A stretch of DNA of 64,000 bases, from NCBI RefSeq assembly GCF_000165425.1, contig NW_001799444.1:310001-374000 (forward strand), written 5' to 3'. Positions 12,331 through 24,480 of this stretch are shown piece by piece (the stretch's first letter is position 1; every line of letters begins with the position of its first letter). The translations under genes and the position numbers were made by a program. Origin of the DNA: Paramecium tetraurelia (lineage: Eukaryota; Ciliophora; Oligohymenophorea; Peniculida; Parameciidae). The notes below the pieces were generated by a model that was not told where the DNA came from, did no database searches, and worked only from the letters and a program-made list of their open reading frames with translations.

Positions 12331-15300
12331 ATGATTATACTTATATTAATTTAAGTAGTCAACTCATAAGTTTGTAATTGTGGTTAACTTAAATCTCAGT
12401 CAGATTGCAAGTTAAATACGATTTGCTAATGGAATAACAATAGTTGCAATGAAAAATAAAATTAAACAATCGGTACATACTGTAAGTAATTTGATCAATC
12501 AAAATGTACAACAATAACAGGATGCATGTATTACGATAGTTAATGTTAATAATTTACAGGATGCACTTCATTTGAATACAATACAGATGAATTATGCAAA
12601 AGTGTTTCATCATCTTGTATTAGTAACGGAGAAGTATGTATAGACTTGGGAGAATGCATATCCTATGTTCAAAAGAGCACTTGCAAATTAGATTTAAGAA
12701 ATTAATTATGTTATTGGGATGGGTAAGCATGCTCATTAGCTGATGCTTGTTCAAAATTACCTTATACTACCGATGAGGCTTGTAGGAAAGCGAAATCAAC
12801 ATGTACTGTAAACTTTGCAGAGAAAGCTTGTATGGACGGAGGTAATTGTAAGGATATGCAAAAACAATCACAGTGCTTTTGGAATAAATCATAAACAATC
12901 AAGTGCAAGTGGATATCAGGGAAATGTTAAGATTATATATGTATGAATGCTCCTACTACAATGACAACAGATGCAGAATGTGAAGCATATTTATCGGGAT
13001 GTACAACTCAAGCAGGAGGAGGTTGTACATTTAGAACCACATGTGTCAAAGCATCAAATCAAAATGCATGTGTAAGTGATTCAAATGGAGCCAAGTGCAC
13101 TTGGATGGATACATATTGTAGTGATAGATATTGCTCTTAGGGATCAAAGTCATTTACAACTAATTCTCAATGCGATTCCTTTTTGAAAGGATGTATAGCT
13201 AAACCTTAAGGAGGATGTGTGTAAAATAAAGAATGCGATGCAGCTTTATCATAAGAAACCTGTTAATAAGATATTCACGGAAATCAATGTGTTTGGAATA
13301 AATCTATTTGTTAATTGAAAATATGCAAGAATGCTCCAATTATTGAAAACATAGACCATAATTATTGTGAATAATTTTTGAGTTCTTGTACTATGGTGGC
13401 CGGTTAATGTGCCACCAAAACCTGTGAAAATGCAAGTCTTTCTATCACTAATTGTAGATAATTTCTAAGTGGATGTGTTTCTAAACTGAATGGAGGATGT
13501 CAACGAGTAACAACATGCGCTTAAATCATAAATTAGGATGATTGTTTGAAGGATTCTAAAAATTAATTATGTTTTTGGTTTAATGACAAATGTATAGATC
13601 AACAATGCAATGTCATTTAAAAACAAGTCAATCAAGAATGCAGCTCTATTCTATAAAATTGTATAGATGATAAGACTGGAAATTGTTTAGATTATTAATG
13701 TTAAAATATTTGGAATCAAGGTTAATGTACTGTTGACTTTTACCAATCATAATGCACATGGAAGCCTGTCTGTTATCTAAAAACTTGTTATAATGCTCCA
13801 AAAACATTAAATACTCATCAGTTTTGTAATAATTATTTGTCAAGTTGCACAGTAAATAAGGATAAAAAAGGATGTATGGAAATTACTAATAATTGTGAGG
13901 CCTATAAAATTCAGGAATCCTGTGTTAAGAAATTAGATAACTCTTAATGTGAATGGTCTAATGAAAAGTGTTTATCCAAATCTTGTGAGACTGCTGATAA
14001 AATCAAATACGTGAGTATGGAATTATGCAATGAGTATTTATCTGGATGTGTTGTGTCGCCAAGTTTCAAAGGGTGCATGACATTGCCTCAAAAATGTCCA
14101 CCTAGATTAATTGATGTTGTCTGTCTCTTTGATGATTCCTGTTATTGGTATTAAGATGAATGTATTGAAAAATCCAAGACTTGTGATAACACTCCTAAGC
14201 CATTTTGCAATTTGGGATGTGTTTGGGCAAATGAAAAATGTGTGTAAAATCTATGTAATGTTATACCCAATCAATCTCATCAAATGTGCAATGCTATAAA
14301 TAATTCTTGCACAGTCAATGAAAAAAGATCTGGCTGCATAACTTTACTGCAAAAATGTTCAGATTATAAAACAAATTATTAATGTTAAAAGAGTAAAACA
14401 TAAAAATGCTTTTGGAATGGTACTGAATGTTTAGAATTTTAATGTACAGATATTCCTGATGATACAACTAAATTTGACACATTTGAAAAATGCCAAGAGG
14501 AATCTTCTACTTGCACAGTTATTCCTGTTTTGAATTAAACTGGATGTTTGAGTAGATTATCAAAATGTGAGTTATATACATTAAATTAATGCACATACAC
14601 ACTTGGAGGTAAAGAATGTATTTGGTTGGATGGCTTATGTTAACAATTAGATAAATTAAACTGCTCAAGTATTGTAGACTATTCTAATTGCGATGCCATA
14701 TTGTTTCAATGCAAATAATCAGGAGAAATTTGTGTGAATAAACTATGTAGTGAGATTTTAGTTGAAGATTTTTCATTAACTTTTTCGAAATGCCAAAGCT
14801 ATAGTTAAACTTGTTCAATTCATGCTAGCTTAAATAGTTGTATAGATATATAAAATGATTGTAATCAATATTTAATAGAAGAACATTGTATTCAGAGTAA
14901 AACAAGTCTATGTCACTATTTCAATAATAAATGTGTCAATCGTAATTCAATTTACGGGTGTTCTACTGTAAAATTAGAAACCTATACAGATCTTAAATGC
15001 AAATAGTTTAAACAATTTTGTAAACTTAATTCTACATCTAATGGATGTGCAGATACTGGATGCATACTCTATTTTGGATTGACATCCTTGGCTGATTGTG
15101 AAGGTGTTGATAATACATGCACTGTGAATTCAGCCAGGACTGGATGTACTACTAAAGTCCAAATGTGCTCATCTTTAGATTAAGATAATTGTATAAAAGC
15201 ATAAGAAGGATTTTGTGCTTGGGTTTCAACAAAATGTTAATTATTTAAGGATAATGATTGCTCATAAATAACATTATTCTAATATTCTCATTAACTTTGT

Positions 15301-18300
15301 AATTAAGTTAGCGCTAAATGTTCTGCAAATGCTTAAGTGACTTAATGTATTACAATGACTGATGATTGTAGTTTAAATTTATAATCTAATTGCTTTTAGT
15401 CAAAAAACTCTTTTTGTTTTTATAATGGAACCACCTGTGCTAATATAAGCACTATTACAAGTTGTTCAGACATTAAAGTTACTTCTAAAGTCATATGTGA
15501 TAGATATGATGGATCCTAAAACCCTCTAGCTATATGTACTTTTGTTGCTGGAAATTCCAATTGTATTCCAAGAACATGCTAAAATTATCCTGATAATAAA
15601 TTCTCACATTAAAATTGTTCAACTTGGTTGGCTACTTGCACATAAAACATTGCAAAAACAAGTTGTATCACAATGGAACAAACTTGTGATTTGTACATAG
15701 AAGGTACTTGTTACAAAAGTTAAGATTCATATTGTTAGTTTAATAGTACTTGTTTAAATGTGCCAAGTACATGTAATCAAATAGCAGCTGACGAAAGATG
15801 CACTTAGAATTCTCTTTGCATGATAAATAATACTCCAAAATGCGTTGATAAAACATGTGAAAATTATTAGAATAGTGCTGGCTATAATCATAATGTTTGT
15901 TCTTCATTTTTAGCAACATGCACAGTTTTGAAGGATTTGACTTAATGTATGACTTTACTTGATGATTGTACAAAAAATTTAATTTAAAATTAATGTACAA
16001 AATCACTTTCAGGAGATTGCATTTGGCTTTAAAATAAATGTGTAGCTGCAACTTGTGACACTGTTACTGATTGTGAATCTTATAATTGTATAGTTAAAAA
16101 ATAGGCAGGTTGTACAAACTTATTCGAAAATTGCTCATTATATCCAACACATATATAATGTAAGAAATCAATTAATAAGATTTGTTATTGGAATGGTAGT
16201 ATATGTGTAGATTTGACATGTGAGAACTTAAAAGGAGTGGGTTTTAATAGTTTTAGTGATTGTAATACTATTTTAGACAGTTGCACAATAGATGGATCTA
16301 AGGTACAATAATGTATGACAAAGAAAGAATGTTCATAATATTAATATGAGATTGAATGTAGTAAAGATGTTTTGAATAAAGAATGTTTTTGGAAGAATAA
16401 TGCTTGTTATTTAAAATCATGCAATGTATTAGTGTTAAGTTAATACAGCCATGTTACTTGTATGGATTAAATAATTAATAATAAATAACATACATGTACT
16501 ATTAATGACAATGGAGCTGGTTGCATTGAATTAAAGTAGTGTTCTTCATATAAGTCAGAAAATAATTGCATAATAGATATAGCAGGATAAATGTGTGGAT
16601 GGAAAAATGAGATTTGCAATATTAAATCGTGTTAAACAGCACCAATAAATGTAAATACTCATGAAGATTGCTATAAGTATCTAAATGGATGTACAATTAA
16701 TGCTACAAATGATGGATGCATAAAGATCCCTGATTAATGCTCTTTAATGAATGAATCTTAATGTAAGACTGACAATTGCACTTGGTAAGATTCAAAATGT
16801 TAAGACAAGACTTGTTCTAATGCTCCATAAGACTTAATTTCTGAATCATAATGTAATGCATACCTGAAAAATTGCGGATTTGTTAATAATTAGAAATGTT
16901 TCTAATTTTAATGTGAGGATGTAGAATTAAAAAGCCATCAGGAATGTTATGATAATTACAAATGTACTAGCAATGGATTTAGATGCACTGCAATACAAGA
17001 ATAATGTTATTATTACACTACTTCAATTAGTTGTGTAATTGATGTAACAAAAAGTCCATGTACATGGGTTGAAAAATCACTTGAATGTTAAATCAGAAGA
17101 TGTGATAATGCTCCTTAAAGTTTGATTACTAATGACTCCTGTAATATTTACTATCCTAATTGCACAACAAAGGCAGGAGGAGGATGCTAGGAATTACAAG
17201 AGTTGTGTACATCATATACAGTCTAAGAGGGTTGTTTGAAAACCCTTAATAAAACTCAATGTGTTTGGGATTCCAATTAATGTAGAGACAAATCATGTGT
17301 AGATTTATTTGGTTCCACTCATGCTTAATGTAATGGTTAGGACTCCAATTGCACTATAGGTTTATAAGGCAAATGTGCAATTTAAAACAATTGTTCTACA
17401 AAAGTAAATTAAGAAACTTGTATAGTTGGCGCTGATGGTCCTTGCTTATGGATCATTAAAAATAACATAGGCCAATGTTATTAATATAGTGATTGCTCAT
17501 CATTAAAATGGAAAACTGACCAAGATTGCAAATTGATATCGCCTTTATGCACAACAAATGGTGAAAATTGTATTGCTGTTCAAAAGTGTTCATTAAATAA
17601 AATTTCTGGATGTTATACTGGAATTGATGGCCCTTGTATCCTCACTATAGATAGTAACAATATTAAGTCTTGTTAATTGTTTAAAAATTGCACCCAAGCG
17701 AAATTTACAATTCATGAAGATTGTTAACTAGCTAATATAAATTGTACCACAAATACTATTGACTCTTGTATCGCTCTGAATGATAACTGTTCATCGTACA
17801 AACTGGCTGGATAATGTAAATAAAATAACAAAGGAATATAATATACCGAAGATAATAATATTAATTCAACAGGAATTTGTGTATGGGAATCTGGTTTATG
17901 TAGAGATCAATCTTGTTAAGATTTGAAAGCCAATAACCATGATGAATGTTCCAAATAATTAATCTCATGTACTTATAATTCTATTGGATGCATCTCTATT
18001 GCAAAATGTTCTTAATATCAAGATCAAAATACTTGTTTATCTGCTGTTGCATCTGATGGAATATGTATCTGGGATAAAAGCATTTGTAGAATTAAACTAT
18101 GTATAGATATTTTTGAACCAAAATCATAAATTGATTGTCAATCAAATATGAATTCCTGCATTTATGATGAAGCTAATAAAATATGTGTTCCAAAATCAAA
18201 TTGTTCATCATATAAATCTGAATCATTATGTAACTAAGGTAGCATTACTGGATCATGTGTATGGTAGTCCACTAATTGCATAGATTTTACTTTATGTAAT

Positions 18301-18726
18301 ATGGCAAATTCATCAGAAACTGTATGCAATTCAAATTCTTTTTGTAATTGGGTCACCAAAGTATCAAATCAGCAAAATTCAACTAATACAACAACACAAT
18401 AATGTGAAAGTTATACTTGTGCGACATGGTACAATACTAAAAAGAAATGTGAACCATTTCTATCATTTGATAAATCGACATATAATTATTGTAGCATGAA
18501 TAATAATACTTGTGTTTCAATAAGTGTGTCATAATTCGATTAAACAAATTGCTATTTATTCAGTAAATATACATACACTTGGGATTAAACACTTTAAAAT
18601 TGTGTGATTTGTCAAAAAGCAATTAATAATACTAATAACAATACAAATAACACAAATTAAACTATTGACTAAAAGGCCTTCATTTTTAAGTTTTACATAT
18701 TAATAATTTTGATTATTTTTTATTGA
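12331..18726 (+). CDS. giant cysteine-rich surface antigen (immobilisation-antigen type)
   Basis: A single uninterrupted ciliate-code frame of 2132 codons (2131 residues) with no intron. It starts with a hydrophobic signal sequence (MIILILIQVVNSQV). The whole body is a dense, regular array of cysteines in modules of roughly 65-80 residues, often with a conserved tryptophan (C..W..) and segments such as CNAYLKNC or CIEKSKTC. Near the C-terminus it turns Asn/Thr-rich and ends in a hydrophobic tail (FKFYILIILIIFY), which fits a GPI-attachment signal. This is the plan of Paramecium surface antigens, the GPI-anchored coat proteins of cell and cilia of which one is expressed at a time. The modules here are diverged rather than near-identical repeats. 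The stop lies 63 bases before the downstream kinase gene. Confidence 0.9.
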
Positions 18727-18789
18727 TATAAATTTTATCATAATTGTTTATTAAACTTAAATATAATTCTATAACATAATAAAAAGAAA

Positions 18790-20957
18790 ATGTTGGATCA
18801 TACTCATTAAATTTCAATACCATCTTAAGAAAATCCAAATAGGAACTATATATCTACACAGATAATTTCTTAAGATGGAGAAACAGTCGTTTATGAAGGG
18901 AAACTAATAGAAAATGAAAAAGAAATAAATGTAGTTATAAGGTGTTAGTGTAACAATAAAGACTCTGAACTAGAATTTATTGATTGGCTAATCTCTTAAT
19001 AAAAACAGAATTAAGCAAGAGAGATAATAAAAATTTATGAAAAAATTGAAAATAATCATAAAACATATTTAATCACTGAATTCAGCAGCCTTAAATTATC
19101 AAACTATTTAAAAGAGAATAAATAATTGAGTCGACTTTAAAAAATCGGTATTTGTAATTAAGTATTTAATTTTTGTTTTTAATATAGACTTTGGATGTTA
19201 TTTTATTCTTGCATCATAATTAGTATTTTAATGGAAATATCTTATCTGAAAATTTTGTACAAGTTGGAAATATCTTTAAATTAGCAAACTTTGGATTCAG
19301 GAAATTCTATTAAAAGACTGATGAAAATTAAAAAATAATTGATATACAATCTTTGGGATGTTTATTTTATGAAATTTTCAAAGGAGAAAAATTGTTTTAA
19401 GGTAAATGGTTTAGTTATTTAAGGGTAAATAGAATTAGAAAGCTAAAAATATAATGACTTTAATTTTAAAGGTATTGAATTTATTCCAAAAGTCAATGAT
19501 ATCTCATGGCAATAGATGTCAAATTTAATTTTAGAGATGATATAAAAAAAAATACAAGATATCTAAAAAATACAAGATGGCTTGAATAATTTAAGAGAAA
19601 AATAATTATAACCTCCTTTGCCTTAATTTTATAACTATCAATAGCAAGTAAATTCAATTTTTGATGCTCCAACAGGGTAGTTTCCAAAACGTTATTTTGT
19701 TTTAAGTAAACTTATAGGAGATGGAGGAGAAGGAGCTGTTTATTAAGCAAAAGCAGTAAATGAAACATTTTACTCAACAGAAGTTGCATTGAAAATTTAA
19801 TAAAAAATGAAAGATCAAGAACTCTAATTTATTGATTATTTGATTGATTACTAGAAAAATAAGGAATAAACTGCATTTCAAAAAAGCAATTTGATTAGAG
19901 TCTATGAAAGGTTTGAATATTAAAAGTAATAAGTATTGATTATGGAACTTGGAATTAAAGATATGAATTCTGTTTTAAAAACAAACAGAATACCATAATA
20001 ATAAAAAGAATAAATTTGTTAATAAGTAATTCATATATATTAAATATTAGATTGCTTAATCAATTGCATTTCTTCATAAATTAGGACTTATTCATAGAGA
20101 TATTAAACCTGAAAACTTTATATAAGTCGGTTCCATATACAAATTAATTGATTTTGGTTTAGTAAAACATGGGGAATAAAATTTAAGAAAGACAAAAATG
20201 GTAGGATCCCCACAGTATTAAGCACCAGAGATAATCAATGGATCAGATGATTATACAGCTTCTGTTGACATTTGGTCTTTAGGATGTCTATTCTTTGAGA
20301 TATTCAAATAATCTCCTTTATTTAATGGTATTCATTTCTATTCTATATCAAGGTTCATCTATAAGGGAAATATAATAATCAATTTTTAATTATTGCCAAA
20401 ACTAACAATAAGTACGATTTGAAATTCAATAATTACAAATCAGAGAAGAATTAAAAAATTTACTTTCATAAATGATTGATCCAATACCTCACAAAAGACC
20501 TAATATAGATTCAGTTTAAAAATAATTATAACTCAAATTCCCATAGTCAATAAATTTGGTTTAGAGTGCTGGTAACAACTAAGCAGGAGAACAAAGAACC
20601 AAGCCTATATTTTAAACAACTACTGAAGTCAGGATTAATGACAACAAAAATAACGAAAAACAACAAAAATATAATGAAAACATTTCTAAATTAGACTAAA
20701 TAGTTAAAGATATTTATGAACAATATTTTGATAATTCTAATTGGGATTGTTAAAAAAAAATAGCAGAAACTCAATAGAATTTCAGAGACCACTTAAACAA
20801 TTAAATTATTCAATTAGGATAAAAATCCCTTCCTAATAGTTTAGGATAGTCTGTTGGATAGGTATAAAACTAAATTTTTAATAATTAATTCCACCCAAGC
20901 ACATATTCTCCTTAGCAATAAACAAATATTATTAACAATTTTCATCCTGCATAATGA
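18790..20957 (+). CDS. pseudokinase-kinase tandem protein
   Basis: 686 residues; ATG at 18790, TGA at 20955, introns 19162-19187, 19402-19432 and two of 25 bases in the shared part, leaving exactly 687 codons. The N-terminal kinase-like domain (~20-240) has lost its catalytic residues: HFNGNILSENF-like FNGNILSENF (~136) stands for the HRD loop and NFGF for DFG. The C-terminal domain (~262-557) has glycine loop, VALKI lysine, HRDIKPENF (~408), LIDFGLVKHG and GSPQYQAPE, and should be active. A Gln/Asn-rich tail of ~129 residues follows. The C-terminal domain appears identical at DNA level to that of the three-domain gene at 8452. It starts 63 bases after the surface-antigen stop, on the same strand. 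Confidence 0.85.
19631..20566 (+). repeat. right arm of the 936-base inverted repeat
   Basis: Matches the reverse complement of 8471-9406, same length, no insertion or deletion. It includes two introns (GTAATTCATA...ATTAG and GTATTCATTT...ATCAAG), whose identity is unexpected if only protein sequence were conserved. Confidence 0.9.
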
Positions 20958-21480
20958 TGAGTATTTACATAGATTATGTTATTAATGTACAAGAATATAT
21001 ATGAATATTTAAAAATGTCTTAGCTTTCATATATACTTTAATAAATTCTAGGGGTTTAAGTAAATTTAAATTCTTTGTTTATTTTCAAGTGTATTCTTCA
21101 AAACCTGTGTAAAGCATTAATTATATTAGATGATTAATAAATTACGTCATTTTTATAATGACAGATGGATATTATATATTAATAGTTCTTTTGAGAGTGA
21201 TATATTTTTAATGTTTCTTGAATTATAAAAGCTAATAATGAAGAATTAAGCATAATTTTAAAGGGAATGAGGTTAAAGACCTATCGATATATTAATCCTA
21301 ACAATGATAAGATGCATATATGAATTTAAAAAAATATATATATGGCTATCAAAATCTAAGTCAGAGAGTACCAATCTTTTTAATTATTAAAGTTTAGTTG
21401 CAATTCATTATAATAAAATAAGATTGAACTTTTCAAATTTTTAATAATAATTAATTTTAAATTTAATATTGACTTATTTA
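20958..21480. other. AT-rich spacer
   Basis: Nothing recognised. It lies between the stop of the kinase gene and the degenerate C-terminus of the MORN pseudogene. Confidence 0.55.
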
Positions 21481-22382
21481 AGAACTGTAGTTAATGAATG
21501 CTATGTTTGCAAATGCTAATTTATTTGTAATCTATCTCCTTTTGGCTATTTCAATTCTGTAAACTTGAAATATATTTCTTTAATATATGACCGATCATTT
21601 AAATTCCATTACTATTCATATACTAACCAAATCCTAAAATTTATCCTTTTGTAAAAGTTCCTGTATAAAGAGAATCATCATTCTATTAAAAGGTTCCTTT
21701 CCCATTAAAGATGCTATTTTTGAATTAACCCTCATATCAAGAAAATATATATTATCATACTTGGAGCCATCACTCAAAATTAGAATACCTCTGCCCTCTT
21801 TATTGCCATATTAAAATTAACCAAAATATTTGCTTCCATAACTTTTAATTTCCTGACCTTCAATCTATATTGTATTATCAAATCGATGGTCCTATTAATT
21901 TTTTTCATTATTAAACCTCTCACTAATTTTTTTTAAGATTTAAAGATTCCGAATCAATTTGTTTTTCCTTATTAAATTGCATTCAAAACTGAATTAAATA
22001 TAAATATTTATTACTTCTCTCCTTTGGCATAATTCATTCTACAATAACCCTCTAATTGATCATTTTCCTATTAGCTAAAATCATATAATATTCTTTATCC
22101 TTCTAATAAATTTCTTATTTTTATTAATTTTCCATTATTCCATAATAAATGCTATAATCATTTAGTTTATCAACTAATAATTTGTTTTTTGAATTAAACT
22201 GTCTAACTTTTATTTTTTAAATGTTTAGGTAGCTTACTGATAACTTCTAAGAGTCTTGAATCTAAAGCAGCGCTATATAATTTAGAATTGTCATCATCAG
22301 CTGATATTGTTTTTTTATCGAGTTCTTTCGCTTAATTACAAATGACTTATCTTTGATATTAATTCTTTTTATAAGTGCTCAT
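21480..22382 (-). pseudogene. MORN-repeat protein pseudogene
   Basis: From a plausible ATG at 22382 a clean N-terminus reads about 75 codons (MSTYKKNQYQRQ, then LDSRLLEVISKLPKHLKN). Downstream come typical MORN-type pieces: YGSKYFGQFQYGNKEGRGIL with DGSKYD (~21770-21860), FNGKGTFQQNDDSLYTGTF and GFGQYMNSNG (~21615-21720). These pieces sit in different frames with TGA codons between them, and most joins cannot be made with normal short introns, so the gene looks broken at several points. A real gene with unusual introns is possible but less likely. MORN repeats usually attach proteins to membranes or cytoskeleton. Confidence 0.6.
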
Positions 22383-22822
22383 TACTGTGAAACTTAAACA
22401 TCGAATTTTTTGAGAATAACTTCCAAGATTAATTAGAATTAATTAAAAGATAAGGAAATGAGATATCTTGATATTAATTAATAAGGCATTTATTTTGAAA
22501 TTTTATATTTCTTTTTTAGATGTTAAACACACTATGGAAAAAAAGAAGAAGCTTACTTTTATCTATAATCTCGTTTTATAACTTAAAATATTAATCGTTC
22601 TTGAAGGTAAATTGAAACCATTTATTTTCACTAAAAAGGAAAGAGAATTGTGAATAATTCATTAATTTTGTTTGAATTAATTATGATTTTATTTAAAAGA
22701 GCAATCTTATTTAGAAAATAAGAAAGAAAATCATAAGTATAAGGTTGCAAAACACAAAATCAATTGGAATAAGGAATTAAAATAAATTTGTTTATACTAT
22801 TATTATTATTAATGCGAACAGA
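22383..22822. other. AT-rich spacer
   Basis: No coding pattern that I can support on either strand between the MORN pseudogene and the trichocyst gene. Confidence 0.5.
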
Positions 22823-23950
22823 TCACTTTCTTCCAAGGGAAGTTTATGAGGCCAATGATCTGACTTAATCTTTGAAGAGTTGAATAACAACATCGATGAT
22901 AGCGTTTTCCTCTACAAATTAATTAGATTGATACCTTATCTTCTAACAGTTTCTGATGCATAGAATTCTCTCTTCTCTTCTAAATCAGCAGTGGCTCCGG
23001 CAACTGCATTTAATGAATCTTTCCACAATTTGAGGGCTTTGGCTTATTGAGCAAGGATAGCAGGGAGTTACTTGAAAAATAGATGTTACTGATACAGTTT
23101 CTAATTTTTCAACAAGGGAAGTTCTTCTTTCATGTTCTGAATTCAACCAGTCAACTTCAGCATTTGTATCTGAGACATATTTAGCTAAAGCGAAAGCAGC
23201 ATGGATTTCTTATTCTTAAAGTGTTGCAAGGGTAGATTCTAATTCGCTTTATAAATCTTATAAGATTGCGAGAACTTATTCTCCTGTAGTTCCTTCTCTT
23301 TTCACTTCTGCAAGGGATTGGAATTTTTGAAGGGCATCCTATTAGAAAAGATGACTGTATGCAGATAATTTATCAGCAATTGTTTAAGCTTTTTCAACAA
23401 GTTCGACTCCAGCATTATTAGTTAGAAAACCTGCAACATCTTATTCCAAGAGTTACACAACACCTATGGCGTCAGCATGATCAGCAAGTGATTTAACAAA
23501 AAGTCCATTAGCCCAACATCTTTAATCTTGGAGTTGAGCATTTCTTCTTTCGATTTCAGCAAGTCTTGATTCAGCCCAAGCTAGCCATGAATATCCATCC
23601 TAAGAATATATCTGGAATATACTCTGATTTAGGCTTCAACATCTGTTCTGACAGCTCCTAAAGCTTCCCATTATTATTTGTTTAGTGAAGCGACATTTGT
23701 CAAGTCACCAATAACTTAAGAGAAGATTTCTAAAAGGATATAGGAAGATGAAGGTACCTTCGTCAGTGTTATTCTTTTTATCAGCAGCAGCTTGAACATT
23801 AACATTTTCTGTTTTAAGATCTCGCAAAAGGTTATATACTGATTCGACAGCATCATTTCCTCTTGTTCCTGCCTAAAGAAGGACAGCAAATTTGTTTGTA
23901 TCTAAGGCAAATACGGCAGCCACTAAGCAAATTATGGTAAGAGCTCTCAT
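22823..23950 (-). CDS. trichocyst matrix protein (TMP family)
   Basis: 342 residues; ATG at 23950, TGA at 22823, four introns (28, 23, 25, 23 bases), exactly 343 codons. It opens with a secretory signal peptide (MRALTIICLVAAVFA). The rest is an Ala/Glu/Asp/Leu-rich, almost wholly helical heptad sequence (for example HADAIGVVQLLEQDVAGF-type helices), as in the small acidic proteins that assemble into the crystalline core of trichocysts. In the family, precursors are cut in the secretory pathway and the products crystallise in the dense-core granule. The ending (LFKDQVRSLAS...) is also family-like. A second, diverged member lies on the plus strand at 31151. Confidence 0.88.
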
Positions 23951-24112
23951 AATTTTAATTTTTAATATTTTAAAAAACGGGCACATTATTCATGCTTTTA
24001 ATAATTAATCATTTTATATTCTTAAATCGTCAACTTATTTACAAATTTCTTAATATTCTTAAAAGAAGTCCTATTTTTTTAGTCCATTAATTCATTTATT
24101 CTAATTAAGATT

Positions 24113-24457
24113 TCAATTCCGTTGTTGGCAGACTGTTTAAACTTCTATCTATCTTTTTATTTGCGATAGTTCATCTAATACACAAAGATTGACTCTTGGT
24201 TTATTTGTTTTGTTCTCAGATTTGCTCTTCAGTAATTCTAAATTCTCTTTTTTCTATTTCACAATAAGTTTAGCATATTCAACCCTGTCCAATAATTCAC
24301 AATATTTTTCATAATTCTATTTTATAAATTATCTCAGATCAAATATATTATTTTAGAACAATTATTAACTATTGCAGTAAGCAAATCTTTCTAATGTTTC
24401 TTTTTTTTGTTTGATAGCGTTTCCACTCTTTGCTGATTATGGTTGCTATTTAAGCAT
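24113..24457 (-). CDS. small basic coiled-coil protein, 114 residues
   Basis: An intronless reading from ATG at 24457 to TGA at 24113. It starts MLKQQPQSAKSGNAIKQKK, followed by a helical Lys/Glu/Leu/Gln-rich middle (YEKYCELLDRVEYAKLIVKQ) and a basic Asn/Arg-containing end. There is no recognised domain. The start codon is only 23 bases from that of the divergent gene at 24481, so both must share one very small promoter. It is supported by the amino-acid composition and the uninterrupted frame, not by homology. Confidence 0.6.
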
Positions 24458-24480
24458 TATCGTTAATTATTAATTTATAT
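24458..24480. promoter_or_regulatory. 23-base divergent promoter space
   Basis: The sequence between the two divergent start codons is only AT-rich (…TTAATTATTAATTTATAT…). Transcription of both genes must start here or inside the neighbouring coding sequence. No specific element is visible. Confidence 0.4.

Noticed and set aside
12512-12560. Possible intron in the surface antigen (GTATTACGATAG...TTTACAG)
   Set aside because: Removing it breaks the frame; leaving it in keeps one frame over 2132 codons with the cysteine rhythm intact.
15740-16051. 103-residue minus-strand ORF inside the surface antigen
   Set aside because: Antisense shadow of the cysteine-rich frame.
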